A stretch of DNA of 64,000 nucleotides from Oncomelania hupensis (taxonomy: Eukaryota > Mollusca > Gastropoda > Littorinimorpha > Pomatiopsidae). The notes beneath the pieces are model-generated. The model did no database searches, was not told the origin of the DNA, and saw only the letters and a list, made by a program, of their open reading frames with translations. Both the position numbers and the translations under genes were made by a program. Below, one piece after another: positions 1 through 64,000 of the stretch; the first letter of the stretch is position 1; each line of letters begins with the position of its first letter. The stretch lies in contig CM072525.1 of the NCBI GenBank assembly GCA_036898135.1, positions 56,539,874 to 56,603,873 on the forward strand. Reading direction: 5' to 3'.

Positions 1-88
1 AGTGGAAAAAATGACAATTAACTGTAAGTTAACATATAAATAATTCAAATCCCAAACCAAAATCCACACACACAATGAGAAACCTTAC

Positions 89-58964
<58,876 letters not shown>

Positions 58965-59156
58965 CTGAAAACAAGACAGACAAACATATGATCAGCATGA
59001 TAATCTTTCTTTCCTGGAAGCAATGACTAGCAATATGGTTTCTACTTCTTCTTTCCTCCAATACTTGGTTGAAGGGCTGGAGAGAGGTGGGAAGGTACCT
59101 GTATTGTCAGAATAAAAAGTCATTTGGCAGACTTTGTGTTACCTATCACTGTAAAA

Positions 59157-59461
59157 TTAAAATTTTATCTCTAAATTTATTATTAATAAGCATACTTACC
59201 ATGACTCATAGTGCAATGTTTTGGCGTTGCTAGGTGATAGTGCCCTGTTAGCGGAAGCTGGCAAAATCAAATCAAACATAGAGTTGCTTCCCCTGCACTA
59301 AACCGTCCCGTGCCCCACGTGCCACAATACGCGTCTAAGCGCTCACGGCAAAGGACAGCACACCTCATTCCTTATTTGGAACTGCGGGGAGGAGGGAGGG
59401 AAATATAATTGAGTCATGGTAAGTATGCTTATTAATAATAAATTTAGAGATAAAATTTTAA
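59157..59461. repeat. Perfect 52-bp inverted repeat with 201-bp loop
   Basis: 59157-59208 and 59410-59461 are exact reverse complements. Each arm contains CATACTTACC / GGTAAGTATG, a perfect splice-donor-like sequence. A related CCATGACTCAATAGTGCA phrase occurs again at about 59482-59500. May correspond to the terminal or internal complementary repeats of the YR element. Confidence 0.9.
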
Positions 59462-59539
59462 TATTAATTGCACATACTCTACCATGACTCAATAGTGCAG
59501 AGTAGCACGAAAAGGACGGAGGGAAGCAACTTACCTTAA

Positions 59540-60643
59540 TCAGGCTGAAGAAGTGGACAAGGACTGTTGAGCCGCAACCACAGAACTGACCCCAAAGGAG
59601 CCATCCTCACGAGTACGACGAGTGTCCCTCAGATAGAAACTGATGAAAACATCGGAGGATCGCCAGTAAGCAGCCTCCAATACGGATTCCATCCGGATAG
59701 AATGCTGAACCGCCAAGGATGATGCCCATGCCCTGATCTCATGAGCTCTAGCCGAAGAGAGGGGAATAGCAGAACTGTGATCTCGATCATTGCGTTCAGA
59801 GAAATGAGCATAAGCCCGACGAATGACTGTCGCTATCCACCTGGCGAGAGTAGGTTTTGCGATATCCTTAGAAAACCCTGGGTTGCAAGAGAGGAACAAC
59901 CTCCTCTTCCCAGGAGAACGGAAAGGTTTAGAACGCTTTAAATATTCACGCAAAACCCTGACCGGGCAGTTAGCCAGATCCGGATCCGCCCGACCCAAGA
60001 GACGAGAGAGAGGGCGAACAAAAACCACCGGGGACGGGTCGCCTGGATACTGATTCTTGGCGAGAAACTCAGGCAAGAAACGAAGGGACACAGAACCATC
60101 ATGCTCAAAAGCTACATCTGCAGGGAGGCCGGAAAGAGCATGAACTTCACTACCACGCCTACCGGAAGCGAGAGAGACCAAAAAAACAGTCTTAAGCGTT
60201 AAATCCGAAAAGGAGGCAAAACGCAAAGGCTCGAACGGAGATTCCCGAAGGAAACTCAAAACCAGAAACAGATCCCAAGCCGGGACCCGCCGAGGACACC
60301 GAGCTTGCTTTAGAGCCACTCCTCTAATAATATCCCCGACGACACGGGAAGAACCACGAGGAGACCAACCGAGTTGAGCAAGAGTAGTCTGAATGGCGGA
60401 ACGACGTACCCGAAGAGAGGAAGCCGAGAGTGCCAACCCAGAGGCCAAAAACGCCAAATGGTTGGCTATCTGAATCTCAGTGGGGGAACAAGGGTCTACC
60501 CTAGTCTCGGCACACCACTCAACCCAACGCTTCCAATGGGAAGAATACACCCCTCTAGTAGAAGGCCGGAGTGCCTCCTCCAGAAGAGAAAGGGCCTCAA
60601 CAGAAGCCCCGGAACTCCGAAGAGACCGACGAACAACAGCCAT
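59540..60643 (-). CDS. Tyrosine recombinase of a DIRS-like element
   Basis: 367 codons from ATG at 60643, no internal stop. N-terminal SAM-like core-binding region at about residues 15-115 (STRGVYSSHWKRWVEWCAET). Catalytic domain with Arg163 in SGRRGSEVHAL, HEIR (His301, Arg304), Trp327 in AAYWRSSD and nucleophile Tyr337 in FISFYLRD. All catalytic positions of the family are present, so the enzyme could be active. It would integrate circular DNA intermediates by site-specific recombination. F-Y-L-R-D at the tyrosine is typical of DIRS/Ngaro-type recombinases; Crypton-like origin is an alternative. Confidence 0.85.
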   Translation of the reverse strand: MAVVRRSLRSSGASVEALSLLEEALRPSTRGVYSSHWKRWVEWCAETRVDPCSPTEIQIANHLAFLASGLALSASSLRVRRSAIQTTLAQLGWSPRGSSRVVGDIIRGVALKQARCPRRVPAWDLFLVLSFLRESPFEPLRFASFSDLTLKTVFLVSLASGRRGSEVHALSGLPADVAFEHDGSVSLRFLPEFLAKNQYPGDPSPVVFVRPLSRLLGRADPDLANCPVRVLREYLKRSKPFRSPGKRRLFLSCNPGFSKDIAKPTLARWIATVIRRAYAHFSERNDRDHSSAIPLSSARAHEIRAWASSLAVQHSIRMESVLEAAYWRSSDVFISFYLRDTRRTREDGSFGVSSVVAAQQSLSTSSA

Positions 60644-60670
60644 GCGCGAAGAAAGAGGACGCCTGGGTCG

Positions 60671-61602
60671 TCACGCGGAAACCTGGGCCGCGGCTGCAGC
60701 AGGGACCCTATCTCGAAAGCGAGAGGAATGTGACGCTCTGGGACCAGACGAAAAGGCATCGGGAACCAGGGCCGAGCCGGCGGAAGGGGAACCACCAAAA
60801 AGAGAAACGGGGACGCCCTTTCGACCTTTCGGAGGACCTAAGGAAGGAGGGGAAACCGAGGGAGAACACGAGTTTCCAACCCCTCCCGAAAAAGGGACAG
60901 TGCGACCAAAGCCCAGGCGGGGCAAACCAGAACTGGCGACACAAACCGGGAGAGCCTGGCAGAGGAACGAGAGGCACAAAGACAGCTCAGAGGGCTGAGC
61001 CGTACTGCCCAAACTGGTAGAAGAACCGAGAGGGACAGAATCCACACCGAGCTGACCACACAAGGGGGAAGACTCAGGAGACACACCAGGATAAGGGAAG
61101 AGCCGAGAGCAGGAGACAGGGTGCTGAGAGAGCACACCTTGGGACTGGCCAAGGGGGCAAGAAAAAGATCCCGAGGCAGGAAGGGGAGGAAAACGACGAA
61201 AAACCGGAAAAAACGGCTGCAGTCCGCAGGCGACCGGAACTGCAGGGCAGCAGGAACAGAGGCTGACGCCGAAGGCCTGAAAAACCGAGGCCGCGCACCA
61301 CGGCAGCGAGTTCCAGAATGAACCATGCGAAAACTCAAAGGCTGCGGGACAGCCTGAAAAAAAGAGTTAAAAACCGAAAACCCCGAGACCTTCGGGGTCC
61401 CATGAGAAAGCAGAGAAGGGGCAAAGGGGGCCGAAAGGCACCCCACTGAAGAGGGAACCCCGACCGAAGCACCTCTTGCACCCAGCTGCTTACGCGGGAA
61501 AGGATAAGCCAAGGAAGAAACTGGCGAACCCATGACCCCGCAAAAAGGACGAGAGCAGCTGGGGGTGGACAGCCGGGGCCAATCATTGGGGGTAAACCCC
61601 AC
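60671..61602 (-). other. Open but unrecognised region between the two YR-element ORFs
   Basis: Two overlapping minus-strand frames stay open for 150-254 codons (60838-61602 and 60671-61135), Pro/Ser/Leu-rich. Neither shows RT boxes or a FADD/YADD motif. High GC may explain the openness. Where a DIRS element would carry RT, none is seen. Confidence 0.5.
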
Positions 61603-63013
61603 TCGGCTGAGGCCTACGGCTCACCCTACCCCTGCCACAGGAAGAGGAAGCACCACCCCGCCGATCCCGAGAAGAGGGACCAGGGTCCGAGCGGCCACGC
61701 CCCAAGTCAAAAGAGGAGCGGAAAGAACGAGAACCGCGCCCTCCTCTAGAAGAGTAAGGTGGGGCCTTCTGAGCGGTTTGAGCCCAGAAGGAAAAGACGT
61801 CCGACTTGGCCCGCTCCGACTCCTCGCGAACAGCAGCGCGAGCGTAAGGACCAAAAAGAGAGTCGGGCACCAAAGGACCCACCCGAAGCGAGGAGGACAG
61901 CTGCAAAGGCAAATGCGATGCTGCCTTAAGAACAGCGTCACGACGAGCCAAAAGCAGATTGACATAGGCGATAGCCTGTAATTTACAACCCTGAACGATA
62001 GAGGTATTGAGGGCCTGCAGTAAGGTCTTCACGGAATGAACCGAAACATCGTCCCGAAACTCCTGCCCAGAAAACAGAGCAGCAGACAGCGCAGCCGTCA
62101 GCGCGTCAGCCAGAGAAGACCACTCTAGGGATCTAACAACAGACTCCTCGATCTGCGTCAAACCGCGGACTGGAACAGGAACCACAGAAGGCAAAGGCCT
62201 TTGGCCCCTTAAAAGAGCAAGATCATCCTGGGAAACCGGGAGCGAAGATAACGGAAGAAAAGACCGAGAGAGGTACTTCCGGGGAACAGTAGCCAAAGAG
62301 GAAGGACTCAAAAAGGAGCCCACAGAGGCAGCCCTAGGAAACTGAGGCACCTCATCAAACGAAGAGGGAGAAACCTCGCCGTCTCTAAGTCCCCTAGCCT
62401 TGGAAAAGGCGGAATCCACAAAAAAATTAACGCTAGGAGACTCCTTGAAGGCAAGGCAAGCCTCCTCAGCCTCGGCAGAAGCAAGTGCCTCGCCTAAGAA
62501 GGAATGGAGGTGAGGTTTGGGAACCAAAACCTCCTCAATCACCTGAGGACAAAAAGCCGCAGCTTGCTGAATGGCCTCTTGAAAAAGAGCTTCAGGGGAA
62601 AGGGACTGCCGGTCAGAACCGTCCGGGCCCACAAGAACCGGAGACGAATCAGACAAACCAGGGTCATCCCGAAAGGAATCATCAACATCAGGAGGGAGCA
62701 TCACGACGTCATCGTAATCGAACCCCACCCCAGAATCAGTGAAACCAGGAACTGGGGTATGGGAAACCAAGTGCGCCCCATCCCAACCAGAAGTTGGCGC
62801 ACTCAGAGGCACTGAGACGCGTAAAGCGGAAACGGCGCCTGCATGAGATCCGGAAGTAGGTAACGAAAAAACCGTACCAACGGAATCGGAAACCGGCGCC
62901 CCCAATCCACAACCGAACCCGGAAGTGGTATAGACCGAAGGGTAAACAGGGAATGTTTGCCCCAAACCGGAAACAGAAGGGAGCCCAGTGTGGACCATAC
63001 CCCCCGATCCGGA
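61583..63013 (-). CDS. Gag-like ORF of the YR element, 5' truncated
   Basis: About 475 codons of minus-strand ORF. N-terminal half acidic and Ser/Pro-rich. At about residues 330-410 comes VKTLLQALNTSIVQGCKLQA then NLLLARRDAVLKAASHLP and DSLFGPYARAAVREESERAK, resembling the capsid-like region of DIRS ORF1. The C terminus is an Arg/Gly-rich tail (SSRGGRGSRSFRSSFDLGRG), probably RNA-binding. The apparent start codon lies in the joined 147-bp repeat, so the true N terminus is lost. Confidence 0.65.
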   Translation of the reverse strand, partial: SGSGGMVHTGLPSVSGLGQTFPVYPSVYTTSGFGCGLGAPVSDSVGTVFSLPTSGSHAGAVSALRVSVPLSAPTSGWDGAHLVSHTPVPGFTDSGVGFDYDDVVMLPPDVDDSFRDDPGLSDSSPVLVGPDGSDRQSLSPEALFQEAIQQAAAFCPQVIEEVLVPKPHLHSFLGEALASAEAEEACLAFKESPSVNFFVDSAFSKARGLRDGEVSPSSFDEVPQFPRAASVGSFLSPSSLATVPRKYLSRSFLPLSSLPVSQDDLALLRGQRPLPSVVPVPVRGLTQIEESVVRSLEWSSLADALTAALSAALFSGQEFRDDVSVHSVKTLLQALNTSIVQGCKLQAIAYVNLLLARRDAVLKAASHLPLQLSSSLRVGPLVPDSLFGPYARAAVREESERAKSDVFSFWAQTAQKAPPYSSRGGRGSRSFRSSFDLGRGRSDPGPSSRDRRGGASSSCGRGRVSRRPQPSGVYPQ

Positions 63014-63160
63014 AATGGACATCCTTTCCATAGAAAATCCTATTCTATCCTATCCCGTAACTCAAAGGTCGTTGGGCCACCATAGATGATCGTTTAACCA
63101 GCATACTCAATGTTTCTCTGTCCTCAGCAACCCTCATGGCTTCGCTCAGTGTCAAGTCAG
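63014..63160. repeat. 147-bp perfect copy of 6998-7144
   Basis: Identical to 6998-7144. Contains a minus-strand RTE 3' end and 27 bp of sequence from beyond the tail. Its left edge truncates the YR element. Confidence 0.9.
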
Positions 63161-63304
63161 CTTGTTGAACACCACACTTGTTTTACTCTAAAATCACCAT
63201 GAAAATCAGCTTGTTGAACACAGCGACGTTCAGTGAGTGCAGGAGTACTATTATGAGACCAGAAACCGGTACAGAAGCACCTTGATTGATTGATTGATTT
63301 ATTG
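63161..63304. other. Short unclassified segment
   Basis: CAGCTTGTTGAACAC occurs twice 47 bp apart (63158 and 63206, approximate), followed by GATT repeats at about 63285-63300 that adjoin R1 and may be its 3' tail. Confidence 0.5.
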
Positions 63305-64000
63305 TTGCTTTAGGTCCAGCGGACTCTTCCGAGCCAAATCAGGACCGGACAACCCCTGATCCGCATAAAAGATCTGCTGAAACAACCCTAGTGGGAAAAT
63401 TGAATGCCCTCCACCGGCCAGTCACTTTACAATAAAGACATCCCACGCAGGGGACGGCTGAGGGTTTACCTCAACTACGCGAACCCCCGGTTACAAAAAC
63501 AAAATAGAATACAAACATCATTATAAATTATCAACAAAACACATACATATAAAATGCCTAAAAAGGTAAAGGTAAGGTAAAGGTAGTCCCATAGCCTTGT
63601 GGCCGTAGGGGAGCGTGATGTTGGAGATCACACTTATCTTGGGCCAGCGTAATGAGGGTGATGCCCAACTCTCTCCCTCGCTGCTTTACCTTCCCCACCC
63701 TCAAGAGAGTAGGTACTCAATCACAGTTGAGTCAACTGGGGGCGTTGTTGTTTGTCGCTTCACACCTTAGCGGTCACCCATCCAAGTGCTAACCGCACCG
63801 GACGGTGCTTCACTTTCGACACAGTAGCGAGTGCTCCAACCACTGCACTATCCGACACCCCATAAAATGCCTACATTGCTAAATACTAACATCATAGGAA
63901 GCCATAGTGACCACCCAGCAGAAAGCGTCCAACACTCCCAAGCTGATCCAACAGACCTCATACACAAACAAGGAGTCTTGTCCAGGAAGAGTTTTCAAGA
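63305..64000 (-). repeat. R1 repeat copy C, interrupted by a SINE
   Basis: R1 from GCTTTAGGTCCAGCGGAC to the window end, split at 63560 by the 5S-like SINE. On the minus strand it ends in CAATAAATCAATCAATCAA, consistent with a short-repeat retroposon tail. Confidence 0.8.
63561..63861 (-). mobile_element. 5S-like SINE nested in R1, 12-bp target duplication
   Basis: Same SINE as 13811-14116. Flanked by ATAAAATGCCTA (63549-63560 and 63862-63873); the unoccupied site is seen in the other R1 copies. The tail repeats GGTAAAG motifs. It shows that this SINE family uses target-primed insertion and moved after R1. Confidence 0.88.

Larger units (their letters stand above)
59157..63013 (-). mobile_element. 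Tyrosine-recombinase (DIRS-like) element, truncated
   Basis: GC-rich block in an AT-rich intron. On the minus strand: a gag-like ORF (63013-61583, truncated at its 5' end by the junction at 63013), about 0.94 kb with no recognisable reverse transcriptase, an intact tyrosine recombinase ORF (60643-59540), and a perfect 52-bp inverted repeat at the 3' side. DIRS elements normally have gag, RT/RNaseH and a tyrosine recombinase; here RT appears to be missing. It could be a deletion derivative or a distinct RT-less YR element. Confidence 0.75.

Noticed and set aside
60838..61602. Reverse transcriptase of the YR element
   Set aside because: The 254-codon frame lacks any RT box or catalytic Asp pair; the two other frames were also read and show none.
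59741..62815. Plus-strand ORFs of 60-172 codons
   Set aside because: Antisense shadows of the GC-rich recombinase and gag-like ORFs.

Overview
The window is intron-rich animal nuclear DNA, most likely from a lophotrochozoan and probably a mollusc. That assignment is an inference from the repeat types and is not proven by any single gene. The only host gene with strong support is a giant cadherin-repeat gene on the minus strand. Its exons run from 58964 (5') down to 89 (3') and both gene ends lie outside the window. I resolve 29 coding exons with GT-AG borders (4616 bp, about 1540 codons) covering about 14 extracellular cadherin (EC) repeats. No signal peptide, membrane segment or cytoplasmic tail is present.

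The exon layout is very regular. Most introns are phase 0. Most EC repeats are split between an 'a' exon (last strands of one repeat, linker, first strand of the next, ending near D-x-D) and a 'b' exon (core strands, ending just before the L-x-V-x-A-x-D segment). Only two of 14 linkers keep a near-canonical calcium-binding D-x-N-D-N. Most of the rest carry a degenerate R-N/R-D-x-x-x-P-x-F type linker. One 'a' exon is missing between 51234 and 45207, and two small candidate exons near 14.4-14.7 kb do not fit the pattern.

The introns are packed with transposable elements. (1) An RTE-like LINE with a 3' GGATA pentamer tail occurs about 11 times. Copies include a near full-length one (18493-21780), a twin-priming inversion with a 10-bp target duplication (14946-18268), an internally deleted mini-element with an 11-bp duplication (30500-31072), and a copy split by two later DNA transposons (52842-57140). 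(2) A CR1/L2/Rex-like LINE with one frameshift lies at 31640-34575. (3) An L1-like relic lies at 928-2745. (4) LINE ORF1 relics lie at 47.8-50.9 kb, one with a 2A-like motif. (5) A tyrosine-recombinase element with an intact recombinase ORF lies at 59157-63013. (6) DNA elements include Tigger-like, hAT-like and a TTAA-flanked element carrying an N-terminal Mutator/Kolobok-like protein, plus MITEs. (7) SINEs include a tRNA-headed type and one whose head resembles the 5S rRNA internal promoter. (8) Two unclassified families are called here R1 (about 0.7 kb, TATA-like start) and R2 (rich in TGACCTTGACCT). Nesting gives a relative insertion order.

The remaining intronic DNA is AT-rich with many microsatellites. 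Three small splice-bounded plus-strand segments at 45.6-47.5 kb could be the start of a nested gene, at low confidence. There are no bacterial operons, CRISPR arrays or functional rRNA genes.
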